A DNA stretch of 64,000 nt from Sthenelais limicola (lineage: Eukaryota > Annelida > Polychaeta > Phyllodocida > Sigalionidae), in assembly GCA_942159475.1 (NCBI GenBank), contig OW804100.1:11654646-11718645 (forward strand). The letters run 5' to 3'. Position 1 is the first letter of the stretch. Every line of letters begins with the position of its first letter. The position numbers and the translations under genes are program-made. Shown piece by piece: positions 35,463 to 46,541 of the stretch. A model generated the notes under the pieces. It did not search any database. It had not been told where the DNA came from and saw nothing but the letters and a program-made list of their open reading frames with translations.

Positions 35463-36012
35463 AGTCTATATTGACTTGTTAAGACGAAAAGTTTCAAATG
35501 CAATTTAAAATGAAACGTTTTAAATCCCAGGCATATTCCTGATAGTGGTGTTAAAAATGATTTAATTGTGCTGAAGTAAAATTTGCGAATACAGAGTTGT
35601 AAATTATGCAACAAATCTTTTGTGCTACAATTTATTTCTCCTTATGATAAGGTTGTACCACCAACATTTAATTTGTTCACGTATTGAACAATCAAAGAAT
35701 GGACCTTAAATTGTTTTTAACTTCCCATTCCTAGAGCCGTGGGCACCCTATAGTTACTGTGTTGAGGACTTAGTTCATTAGATGTTAGGAGTGCATGATG
35801 TGTAACTTTCATTTTTAACCAAAGTGGACTTAACCAAAGTCTATATATACTCATATACTATTTAGTTTTCTATCAAAGGACTGGTTTGATAAAGAAATTA
35901 TTTTAGCATCAGTTAAGTTGTACGCATAGTTTTAAAAGTGCATAGTTTGCTTTTTTGTCTTAGTTATTCCTGTCGCAGATGCTATGTAACTGAAGTCGTT
36001 ACATGAAGTCTG

Positions 36013-36047
36013 AATAAAAAGCAGTAGTACTTTAGAAGTTCTTTATT
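36013..36047. terminator. Back-to-back polyadenylation signals of the convergent Harbinger genes
   Basis: AATAAA on the plus strand (36013-36018) lies about 550 bp after the MADF stop, and AATAAA on the minus strand (36047-36042) about 490 bp after the transposase stop. The two transcripts would overlap by a few tens of bases at their 3' ends. Confidence 0.45.
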
Positions 36048-36532
36048 AGGTTCCTTGCAAGAAGGGTCTACAGTAGGCGAAATATTATTTTTCAATTGAT
36101 GGTCGATACACCAAGTAAAACAGTTTAAGCATAACAAAATTGTCAGTGGTGTGAAATATAACTACATTATGTATCCATTTCTACCATTAGATTGACAAGT
36201 GTCATAGTTATACTCGCTATATGTGAAGAAATGATATTACTGGTGTACTCAATTTGAGGAAATGCCTCACTAAAACTACAGGTACATGGGAGAGATGGTT
36301 TCTCGAAGTAGGTTTAGGAAAATCTGGTGCTGTTTAACACTACATATCTTAACGAAATACATGTCATTCCAGATTATTTTCTTAGAGGTACTGCATGATA
36401 ATAGTTACTGATCCAAGCGACTCAAGAAAGAGTATTAAGAATTAGCATTGTTATATTTTGCAGAGATATATATAGTTTCTAATAAAAAGAAAGTACAAAT
36501 ATCTTTGAATTTTCAATTCTGTTTTCTCCGCA

Positions 36533-38384
36533 TTAGTGATGCCTATTTATCTGCCAGGGCACTGCCCCCTCTCCTGAGAAATAATCACAAAATTTATTTC
36601 TGATATCGTTAGCTAATTCCGAAGCGTTTCCACCTTTTCCTGTTTCCATGTTTGCGAGCTGTGAATGTCTATGTGCAGATACAACATTCAGGTGCTCCTC
36701 ATGTGACAACTTTGTAAAGTTTTTGCCAATACGCCTCCGCAAGAAATTATGTAAGATACAACAGCATACCACGACTTGTGTAGACAATTCAACTTTTGTT
36801 GCCATGGCAGTCAGAAACACGCGGAAACGATTTACCAATATTCCAAATGCATTTTCACTGCAACGCCTTGCCCGACTTAACCTATAGTTGAAAACCTCTT
36901 CTGCTTCACAAAGTTGTCGACGTGAATATGGTTTCATCATTGTTTCTGTAAGACGGAAAGCATCGTCTCCTACTAAGACATAGGGTAGAGGTTCATTGGA
37001 AGATGATCCAGGCAAGCATCTAGGCTGGGGTAAATTGAGGGATCCATCGTCAAGCCATTCCCTGAAGGTGCACTCACGCCATATGCCAGCATCCCCTGCT
37101 TTTCCCTGTCCTCCTGCAGAAATATATACAAATTCATAATTTGCATCTACTATTGCCATGAGGATGATGCTAAAATAATTCTTGAAGTTCAGGAAAGTTG
37201 AACCTGTACCAGTGGGAGGGTTTATTCGAATGTGCTTCCCATCAATAGCGCCTATTGCATTTGGGAAGTTCCATTTTCTTTCATATATTTCTGCAATTTC
37301 CATCCACTTCTCAGTTGTGTCGGGAGTTGACAAATATTCATGTTTCATTGAGGTAATAATAGCAGCTGTTGTATTTCTCACTATATCACCCACAGTTTTC
37401 ACTCCTAATCGGTACTGCCGTGCTATTGATACAAAATCCTGTCCAGTGGCATAGTATTGCAATGCCACAGTGAGTCGTAGACCTGCAGGTATAGCATTTC
37501 TCATTCTGGTATCTTGTTTGGTGATATAAGGGCGGAGGATCGAGAGCAACTCATTATAGGTATGAAAATCCATCCTTAGCATTCGACGGAATTCAGCCAC
37601 ATCATTTAACTGAAAAATATAAATATAAATATAAATATTAATTTGCTAAAAATAAATGCAATACCAATTGTATATATGACTTCCATAACAAGGACGCAAA
37701 ATTGTAATTTAAATAGTGGCTTGTGTTACATCCAATAATTATATTTTTTTTTGTTTTTACAACAGACTTCATTTCTGATACCTGCCTTCGAGGCATATAC
37801 AATTCTAAGAGCACATGGTTAATTATACACAGACATAAGAGAAAAAGCATCAAAACTACAATAATTATATTACATCGATAATCCAGAGGCAAGTAAAAGA
37901 AGAGGGGCATCGATAATAGACAATTGTCAATTTCCACCCCTCACCCCCAATTTGGGAAAGTGCTGGTGTTGTGGACAAATCAGGAGGCACATTCAGTTTG
38001 GGAGTATACTATTTTAGGGTAAATTTTCTTGGTCGGCTTTGAAGTTGACAAGTGCATAATGTTAATATAATGTTCACACAATATTGAATAAATAAAGATA
38101 TTTACCTCGACAAGCTCACTCTGTAAGTCATACAAGGTGTTTGGTATCTTCTCTTCTCTTTTTAAGACCCAAGGTCGTACCCAGTACTCATGCTTTCTTT
38201 TGGGTTTCTCTCCGTTATTTTTGTCCTCAGGATCACATGAAATCATGTTATTATCATCGACACGACCATCGTCGTCTTGTACAGCCAAGTTTTCTGGGTT
38301 AAATAACCCAAACTCCACGTCCATGAACTCCATTTCCTGGAGGAAAAATAGTGCTGTGCCTACTTCAGCCATGTTGTCTAGCAT
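36533..38384 (-). CDS. Harbinger DDE transposase (HARBI1-like nuclease)
   Basis: Two exons: 38384-38106 (93 codons, donor GAG then GTAAAT) and 37609-36533 (358 aa plus stop, acceptor TTTTTCAG), joined in phase 0 for 451 aa. Exon 1 ends with KRKHEYWVRPWVLKREEKI, the usual start of these nucleases. Exon 2 has the helix-turn-helix-like segment (KQDTRMRNAIPAGLRLTVAL) and the DDE_4 core: Asp216 in GAIDGKHIRI, Asp308 in LVGDDAF, Glu345 in RCSENAFGIL. The length and all three catalytic residues match active members. It cuts and pastes the element, usually at TWA targets. Two E2F-like sites sit directly upstream. The frame is fully open with no lesion seen. Confidence 0.85.
37980..38105 (-). other. 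5' part of the transposase intron
   Basis: The open frame reads on from exon 1 through the donor at 38105 to a stop near 37980. Retention of the intron would give a 134-aa product lacking the catalytic core. The intron continues to 37610 and holds AT-rich sequence without other features. Confidence 0.4.
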
Positions 38385-38400
38385 CTTGACCTAATTTTCA

Positions 38401-38430
38401 TTTGGCGGGAGCCCCTCGTATTTGGCGGGA
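38401..38430 (-). promoter_or_regulatory. Two E2F-like sites before the transposase
   Basis: TTTGGCGGGA occurs at 38401-38410 and again at 38421-38430 in a 20-bp tandem duplication that ends in GCCCC. This is the E2F/DP consensus, and the sites lie 17-46 bp upstream of the transposase ATG (minus strand). A natural reading is S-phase-linked expression. Confidence 0.45.
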
Positions 38431-38499
38431 GCCCCTTGTATACAATGAAACCACTTTATTCCAAGTTTATCAACGCCCCATATATATTTATGCATATAT

Positions 38500-39296
38500 A
38501 GCAATGCCTGTCGCCTACTACTGTAGCAAGCGACTTGGTACCAAGTCGCCCATACTTGGTACCATGTCGCCCATACAAGTAGCCCAGTGGATGCCCAAAG
38601 ACTTGGGCGACATCACTTTGTAGCCACTCTTTAGACACACACTTTGACGTATGGATTGCTAGTGGACTCCCACAACACAGGCGACTTGCATGTTGGCGCT
38701 CATTCTGAATCGCTCAATATGTGTAAAGTCGCTGCATCATTAATACAAGTCGCCCAATTAAAAAGGTATTAAACAGTCGGTCGAATTTTATAGAGTCGCT
38801 CATGGTTTTTGGGCGTCAATGGATTTAGGCCTTTAAACATTTTCATTCCAGTCGCTCAAACAGTGAGCGACTTGGGGGTCATAAACCTGAAGTCGCCCGT
38901 CGGGAGGTCGCCCAAGTTGGTTTCATATGGCTCAACTGTGTGTGGATTCCGGCCAGTGAAACACCTTTGAGCGACTTGGCCTGTTTTAGCCAATCACAAG
39001 CCTGGAAAGCTTTGAAGTCGCTCAACTTCTAAGTAGCTGGAATTGTTAGAGCGACTGAAATATTTTTATTTCAACCGTGAAAGCTTGGCGACACCAGCAT
39101 GTAGCCAAAGATAAATCCCTAGTGGACATCGATTTGAAGGGGCGACTTGCATCTTGTCGTTCATTCTGAACCCCACCATAATGTCCCAAGTCGCCACACA
39201 TTAATGCATGTCGCTCAATTAAAAAGATATTAAACAGTTGGGTGAATTTTGTACAGTCGCTCATGGTTTTTGGGCGTCAATGGATTTAGGCCTTTA
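38500..39296. repeat. GTCGCCC-rich repeats, two related tandem blocks
   Basis: 38640-38835 and 39100-39296 are diverged copies of one block; both end with the same stretch (TCGCTCATGGTTTTTGGGCG, then GGATTTAGGCCTTT). Between them, 38836-39005 is a direct repeat of 32216-32412 from the left of the Harbinger element, including TTTCATTCCAGTCGCTCAAA and a CCAAT box. Because the copies are direct and not inverted, they are better read as neighbouring non-autonomous insertions than as the partner terminus. Confidence 0.55.
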
Positions 39297-39870
39297 CCCA
39301 CACACGACGGGCACTTCCGTCTCACTTCGTCCTCCATGTCTCTCTTATTACAAAATTTGTTCCCACCCACCTAACTCCTTTACCTTACACCCGCGAGAAA
39401 CCAAATAATATATTTAATTTCCCTCCATCAAAACCTTCTCTTCATTCTAATCGTGTCGAAAATCGTGATGTCGACTATTCTATTATATTCAATACATTAA
39501 TTCTCAAACTTCAATTAATTATCTCATATTATTGTATAAAATTATCAACAATTTATCAAATAAAAATTGTCGTCGCCCAAGCTTGACTTATATCTTCCTT
39601 TCATGATTATCTTCATAATTTAATTTGGGGTTTACACGACCGATATAATATATAGTCATTTCTTTTTCTGTAACATGAGGACTTCAAACTATAGATCCTC
39701 TCTGCCCCTCTAAAACATAAAGGACTTAAAATTATAGATCCTTTCTCCCCCCCTATATTTTTTCACATATTATATATGCTAAAAAAAAAATTCCTAATTA
39801 CTTATCTAATTCAATAAACCACATCCATCTCTAAGCTTGCTATCCATCAATCGGCTCACCGCGCATCATT
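39297..39870. other. AT-rich stretch before the Penelope-like terminus
   Basis: No open frame or exon signal that I trust. It may be the body of a decayed element ending at about 40020. Confidence 0.3.
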
Positions 39871-39941
39871 GACCAATCAAAACTCGGTACACATTGTTAC
39901 ACATGTGTACACATGTGTAACACCTTTGCCCCTATATATAG
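39871..39941 (+). promoter_or_regulatory. CCAAT box, 28-bp palindrome and TATA box
   Basis: GACCAATCAA (39871-39880) is followed by a perfect 28-bp palindrome (39895-39922, TGTTACACATGTGTAC to its centre) and CTATATATAG (39932-39941). The order and spacing look like a polymerase II core promoter that would start transcription near 39970, just before the hammerhead-like motif. Confidence 0.4.
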
Positions 39942-39974
39942 CTAGTACAGACCATACTTTGTAGGCACACACCC

Positions 39975-40001
39975 CTGACGAAGGCCCACTAGGGTTGAAA
40001 C
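39975..40001 (+). ncRNA. Hammerhead-ribozyme-like motif (Penelope-type terminus)
   Basis: CTGACGA (39975-39981) fits the CUGANGA box. A short stem GGCCC/GGGTT with an ACTA loop follows, then GAAAC (39997-40001): two of the three conserved hammerhead parts in the right order and spacing. The third, a UH cleavage site held by stems I and III, I could not pair convincingly. Penelope-like elements carry such motifs in their terminal repeats, and the following CGCGTTGGG plus AATAAA is consistent. No reverse transcriptase is nearby. Confidence 0.35.
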
Positions 40002-40019
40002 GCGTTGGGTTAAAGTTTA

Positions 40020-43000
40020 ATAAAAAGTGCTTCAAAACATACGGATCGGAGTAATTAGTTACTGGGTTAACATACCTATTCTACATTTCTTTTTCCCCTT
40101 AAGCTAGTAAAATCACTTTGCACTTTGGTCTTCTTATTTAACTATAATTTACTAGTGTTTGACCATTAATAATTATAGACCGCCAATGAGCGTTGGGTTT
40201 GCAAAAGCCCGCCGAAGTATCTGTCATTCCTTTGTCTTTCTCTTCTGTTTTCCCATTGGTCCGAGGAGACTGATCCCTTGGTAACATGTAACGAGGTTAG
40301 CTCTCACTTTTTAATACAGGGATGTGCTTCTCTATAGGGCTACTTACCTGAGTTTGGGTAGTTAGTGAAATGTTTACAACAGGAGAAGGAGAGATACATA
40401 CTAATATAGCTCCGTCCCAAACAAAAGAATTTGAATCGCATTAATAAATATAGCTCTAACATGTGTGTCATGCATACACAAATATAGAAGGACGTATTGA
40501 ATGTGCTAATGTTTACCATCATTGGGATCTGCTTGACTTTTCAGATATGGTGACTTTGTAGAATTTATAGTAAAAAATAATCATTTCTGGAACATTGATA
40601 ATGGACCGAGAGGTGGAAACACATGGGATGGTACATTTGTTACGGCACCATTTTGATGGTCACATTCCCACCAAGTAAGCAGTCGCTACCTGGGTCGTTT
40701 CTTTGTTACCCGGGGGAGGAGGCGGGTACGGCAGGTGAGGGATGGAACATGGTTAAGGGGATGGGGCAAAGGAAAGGACTAAGTTGATAACTGTTACTCT
40801 GGCATTGGTCATGCATAATTACTCAAGGTTTCTGCCTCATTCTCATTATTTTATCTCTGTATCTGGATCCCTGATTGGGTGTAACCCAGGGACAGTTATT
40901 CTTACTGATCGTTTTACCTGCATGTATAAATTAGCACGAATAGATTGATCATTCTCTTTGGCTCTGGACCGAAACATCCACATACCTTTGCGACTTATGA
41001 CACAGTTTGCCATAACACATCACATACGATCGACCTAGTTCACCACTTCCGCTCAGTAATATACACAATCAAAATACAATATTTTTTTTAGACAAAGGTG
41101 TAGTAAGTCTGAGTCGGAATTACTAATGAAACGACACCCGCTCAAGTTGTGTGTAAAAGGAAGAAATATAGGAACGACAAGATTATAAACTTTATTTATT
41201 TATCATACACTCTATATAACATAAGCTAAAATGATATAAAAAGAGACTTAGAACTAGCCTTTACATTAGTAAGAAAGTCCATTATTTACAACCAAGACAT
41301 ATCAATATATATATTCATTGCATTTCGTTATGAACTTTGATAACATCATGTTCACTCTTTATTCAAGTTCATGATAATCTATGCTCACATTATCAAAATC
41401 TTTATAAAGGATGAAGTGGGAGAAAGAAATAATGGATTCTCGGAGTGCACAAGCCTTTGGTGCAGATTTATTTTACAGCAAAGCCCAACGAATCCTCAAC
41501 TGAGATAGCATTTTCAAATGAAACGGCTCGTGGAGAGGTAATAATGCCAGTATGTTGCATTGTCAAATGCATTTTGCACATATCATATATTCACGTCCAC
41601 AATATATAGGAATATTTTAATTTGTTTGATATTACTTTAATTTTCGTATGTAAGTCAATAATGTACGTTAGGCACTTGTATCTGAAGTAGTATGTGTGTG
41701 GCTATACATTAGTGCAGGGTTCTGTTAGGTTGTCGTGAAAATAAAAATGGGAATCGCCACTTTACTTATCACATTCTCCTTGATTAGTGATTTATTGAAG
41801 AACTTGTTGGAAAACCGTGCCTCATACAGTCAGATCACTACACATATGCGCCTGTTATTGTTACACTACCTTTGTTACACTCTCTTTTTTATCCTGAGGA
41901 ACGAATATTGCATCAGAAAATGTATAAGTTTCTATTTCCAGTTTCTCCAAGCCAAGTGCCCAATTATATTTTGTTATTTGAATGATCAGTATAGTTCACA
42001 AAAGCTTAATCATTTGTAATGTTAAATATGACTATGTGTTCTCTAATATTCCCAGGACGCATAATTGGCTAATTTCCTTGTAATGAAAAAAGATATTTTC
42101 TAAATCTAAAATATAGTTCCATTATAATATATTGCTTCCTTCGTTTTGAACATTTACTATCCACCACTCTTAAGTAATAATGCGTACTAGTGGGTTTTCA
42201 ATTACTCACAGTCATGTAATACATGCTTGATGGTACATCATTTTTGGAGAGGAAACGTTACGCAGCGCTACATCAAACATATAAGTAAAAACGTAGCGTC
42301 ACCACAAGTGACGTAGCGATGCACATTATTATGCAACGAGTTCTGGATGTCAAGATTACGTAGTGGTTTGCAGCATGACGCAATAATGGTGTATCATCCT
42401 TGATGGATCAGCGTTGTTTTAATTAATGGGGAATGGTTTTTAGATTTCCTGATATCATATAGGATCAATACCAAGGCAATGTGGTTCAATGTTAATCTTT
42501 GATACAATCCTATACATCCCAACATAGAGTTGCCTCCTACTAGTATAAATGTGTCGAAGGAAAAATAATATCTAAGCATGGATACCAAATATCTTTCATA
42601 ATTATCAGCTTTTGTTACATATCTGTTCTCTTAATTAATTATTTTCAGACCAACGCACAGCCCCCTGAGTTCTTCCCACATTTGATGAGCCAAAGCGTAT
42701 TATTGAAATATTGCTTTGCATACATGCATTAACTTAAAGCGGAACTCACATGTACAATATTCATGATCTAAGATTGTATTTCAAATGAAGTAGACTTTTT
42801 AAGTCCCATGTCCATTGAGCTGACTATCGGGGGGGGGGGGGGGGGTCGACACACTGATGGGGGGCAGGCAGTCAGAGGACAATCCTTGTGTAAACTGACT
42901 GCACCCTATGAGAAGATCGGCACAGTGGTTATGGGGCTTTAGGATGGATGAGCTTCAAAAACTGATGAGCGTCAGGCCACTCACGAGGATACATAAAATC

Positions 43001-43691
43001 AGGTTCATAGTCTATGTACAAACATGTTTAAATGTGTAATTTATATATTTACAATAAAAGGTGTGCAGACTCTGAGTTTGTTACACCTTATTTTGAATTA
43101 AAAAAATAAAAATATTATCGGCGTTATTGAGGCTATTGGTAATCCCAGTGGCATATTCTGTTTCCCATGCAAATATGAATATGATTCAACCGTTGCTCTT
43201 GCAATTTTCTCTTTTATCGTTGCTGGTCGTAATCGTGAACGTATAATAAACCTGTACAAATTACTAGCGACGAGAGCTGTTATTGAGTCAGTCCTATCTT
43301 AATCGTTGTTACTATTAAGATAACGATTACGAAGACGAAACGAAATGTAGAGCAGCGGTGACCAGGGCAGATGTTATTGTAAGTTATGATATCAAAAGTG
43401 CTCAACGATGTAATGGACCTGGTTTCGGTTTCAGGTGCATTATGTGATCGTCATTTCGTGACGATGAACATTATGATAGGACAACACATGGTGACATCTT
43501 TTAGTCAACACAATTATGCCATTTCCTGTACAGTTCACAATATACAAGCCTGAGTTTGAACACACGTAGGCTCCTTTATATGTACATACAGCGGTGGTTA
43601 CCTCTCTATAATCTATTTGGTTGTTAATATATAATATGTATAAACAGCTGCATTGCTTGGACATGTTACATTATTATATCTCTTTCCAACA
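40020..43691. other. Intergenic; G17 run and small hairpin
   Basis: No supported gene. G17 at 42829-42845 can form a G-quadruplex. 43196-43240 is related, in reverse orientation, to sequence at about 52995-53050 (both contain GTTGCTGGTC with AATCGT words). A 9-bp stem (TATCTTAAT) forms a hairpin at 43295-43322. Confidence 0.4.
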
Positions 43692-43767
43692 ATGGCGAAT
43701 TACACTATCATCACTGAATCCGAGGAAAACGGAGAGGAGGCTGAGCTCGAGAATGGAGATATCATCA
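43692..43767 (+). CDS. Candidate first coding exon of an unknown gene
   Basis: An ATG in good context (AACAATGG) opens MANYTIITESEENGEEAELE and continues to a possible donor (ATCA then GTATGA) at 43768. The acidic start and local codon quality look real against the AT-rich surroundings, and the frame would stop 21 nt past the donor. No second exon was found on the plus strand before the minisatellite, so this is weak. Confidence 0.25.
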
Positions 43768-44570
43768 GTATGATTGTTAGACATAATTGAAGGTTGGTAA
43801 CTTTTAAATGAATAATGATCGACATTGATGGGTTGCTAGTGCACTGTTTGGTGCATAATCCCGGGGTAGAGCAGAGGGATTAACCAAGCCCGGTAAAGAC
43901 GTTATTAATCCGTTTAGTTTCTGTTTAAGGTGGTCATGTCCCCATGACTGTTCGAGGCAGTGAATTGTGATACATATATCATATTTGAAAGTTGTTGTTT
44001 TAGTTTAATAACATACAACCGAAAGAAGAGAGTAATATGTATATTTTACATACCATAATTGATTAACCATTTACTAGTAGCATAGTTTAAACCACCAAAA
44101 TAAGTCAAGGGGTACCAAACAAAATAATATTCATGAATATTATAGCCAATTCATTTCCGTTTACAGTTATGAAAAAGGTTTAGTGGCACATGTGTTAATG
44201 CTTGCATCTATCATATAAATTAACCTTTATTCACGGTTTGTTTCATTTAATAAATTTTGAAAAATGATTGGAAATAGGTGTACAAACCTTTTGTAAACCA
44301 GTTCTTTTATACGTAGATCCTTCCCTCAGCAAGGACGTTGAATGATTCACTTCTGATAAGAATGTGGCTATTTTTAAATTGTCAATTATATTATCGCCAT
44401 AGGAAATGCTGGGTATAAATAGTGTTTTTATATTTCTTGGACTATATATATCTTTCCGATGTCAAAATGTCAAATTACATAATTATTATACAGTCCAGCA
44501 CAGAGTTATAGTTAATGGTCTGGCCATAGTACGTCTAGGATTCTCAACAGGCAGCAGAGAAGATATCATA

Positions 44571-45489
44571 GCATTGTCCATCATCTAATGATTACCTCCC
44601 ATAATAACACATTGTCCATCATCTAATGATTACCTCCCATAATAACGCATTGTCCATCATCTAATGATTACCGCCCATAATAACACATTGTCCATCATCT
44701 AATGATTACCTCCCATAATAACGCATTGTCCATCATCTAATGATTACCTTCCATAATAACACATTGTCCATCATCTAATGATTACCTCCCATAATAACGC
44801 ATTGTCCATCATCTAATGATTACCGCCCATAATAACACTTTGTCCATCATCTAATGATTACCTCCCATAATAACACATTGTCCATCATCTAATGATTACC
44901 TCTCATAATAACACATTGTCCATCATCTAATGATTACCGCTCATAATAACACATTGTCCATCATCTAATGATTACCTCCCATAATAACACATTGTCCATC
45001 ATCTAATGATTACCTCCCATAATAACGCATTGTCCATCATCTAATGATTACCTCCCATAATAACACTTTGTCCATCATCTAATGATTACCTCCCATAATA
45101 ACACATTGTCCATCATCTAATGATTACCTCTCATAATAACACATTGTCCATCATCTAATGATTACCTCCCATAATAACGCATTGTCCATCATCTAATGAT
45201 TACCGCCCATAATAACACATTGTCCATCATCTAATGATTACCTCCCATAATAACACATTGTCCATCATCTAATGATTACCTCTCATAATAACACATTGTC
45301 CATCATCTGATGATTACCTCCCATAATAACGCATTGTCCATCATCTAATGATTACCGCCCATAATAACACATTGTCCATCATCTAATGATTACCGCCCAT
45401 AATAATGCATTGTCCATCATCTAATGATTACCTCTCATAATAACGCATTGTCCATCATCTAATCAGTGATTACCGCTCATAATAATGCA
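44571..45489. repeat. Minisatellite, 38-bp unit, about 24 copies
   Basis: The unit begins CATTGTCCATCATCTAATGA and ends CCCATAATAACR. Copies differ at only a few sites: TCCC/GCCC/TCTC/GCTC after ATTACC, A or G before CATT, and a T in some. The last copy carries a 4-5-nt insertion (AATCAGTGATT). Blocks of variants recur (for example GCCC or TCCC with ACT, then TCCC, then TCTC), pointing to expansion by multi-unit steps. Confidence 0.9.
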
Positions 45490-46541
45490 CAGATCTGACC
45501 ACCACTTTAGATACTGGTAATACACATACCTCCAAGATTAAGATTTGAGTTGGTTCCTAAATAAAGAGGAGATTATTACAAATTCGTCTCATGAAACTGG
45601 GCCTTTTCCCGGATAACAAATGTCCCATAATTTGAGGCCCTCAGTTAGTTATGCGCACCGATGTGCACATCAAAATAATTTCAACTCTCTAATCACCAAT
45701 CAACTGTGAAGGTAGCATGTTATGAGCTCAATTTATTTCATCCTCCCACTCCCTTTGAAAGTAAAGTATTGTATATAAAAGCAATAATTGCAAGTATTAA
45801 AGCAATGCAGCAGTTACGAACATGAAAGGTTTAACAAGTAAGCAATGCAGCCGTTACAAAAAGTAGCTTTTTACACACAACATCCTGATATATTATTTGT
45901 TCAATATCTACAGCATTCAGGCATATATTACTGTAAAACTGAATAATTACTACGGTGAATTACATTCTAGGGGTCAATCCAAGTTTCACTAATATTCGAT
46001 AGCTGGTTTTTACTTTCAAATATGATATCTGAAGCAGTATTATGCTTCTGGAATGGGTTTCCTATTCATGCCAAAAATTGAAAGAACCTCAATCGTCACA
46101 CAGCCACAGGTGTTATTTATCAATGAAACTCCTATATATAATATTCCAACACTAATTGGTGTGCTCCACCAATTAGGTTTTAGCTTCCATCTTGGTTCGT
46201 TTTTTACGTCTCGCAATTTATATCAACTTATATAATTGGTGATCACTTTAAATCAATAGGAGAGTAGGTTGAAGTGTTTGTTTTATAACCAGCTTCTGGG
46301 CCGTATTAGCCGTTCGTCAGGTTTGTTTCTATTCAATTTCTATAGTGTTTTTTTTTAAATATAAAAGAAAACTATACCAGAGTGTGAGACAAAAACTGTG
46401 TGATCGTCGAGGTTCTGTCCAGTTTCAGGATTCCTTAATAGGCACCAGTTACTTTAGTGACACTATTGCTCTTGAATGGCCCCTGTGATGTGGAAAAGAT
46501 CCTAAAAATAACAATGACTGCATACACGAAATTGCCAACTG
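45490..46541. other. Intergenic between the minisatellite and the trefoil gene
   Basis: No gene. At 46320-46292 (minus strand) CTGACGA and a GGC/GCC stem are followed by CAGAAGC, a decayed relative of the hammerhead-like motif at 39975. An inverted pair around TTGGTG/CACCAA lies at 46155-46175. Confidence 0.3.

Larger units (their letters stand above)
31808..38612. mobile_element. Autonomous PIF/Harbinger transposon
   Basis: It contains both proteins a Harbinger element needs: a MADF-BESS DNA-binding protein (plus strand) and a DDE nuclease (minus strand), converging tail to tail. The left end has GTCGCCC-rich repeats that start GGGAATCCAC. The right end is less certain: 38578-38612, reverse complemented, reads GGGCATCCACTGGGC, a partial match, but related repeats continue to 39296. 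Both genes keep open frames and good splice sites, so the element may be recent or still active. Target duplication was not established. Confidence 0.65.

Noticed and set aside
44571..45489. CRISPR-like array
   Set aside because: The 38-bp units abut without unique spacers and the genome is eukaryotic, so it is a minisatellite.
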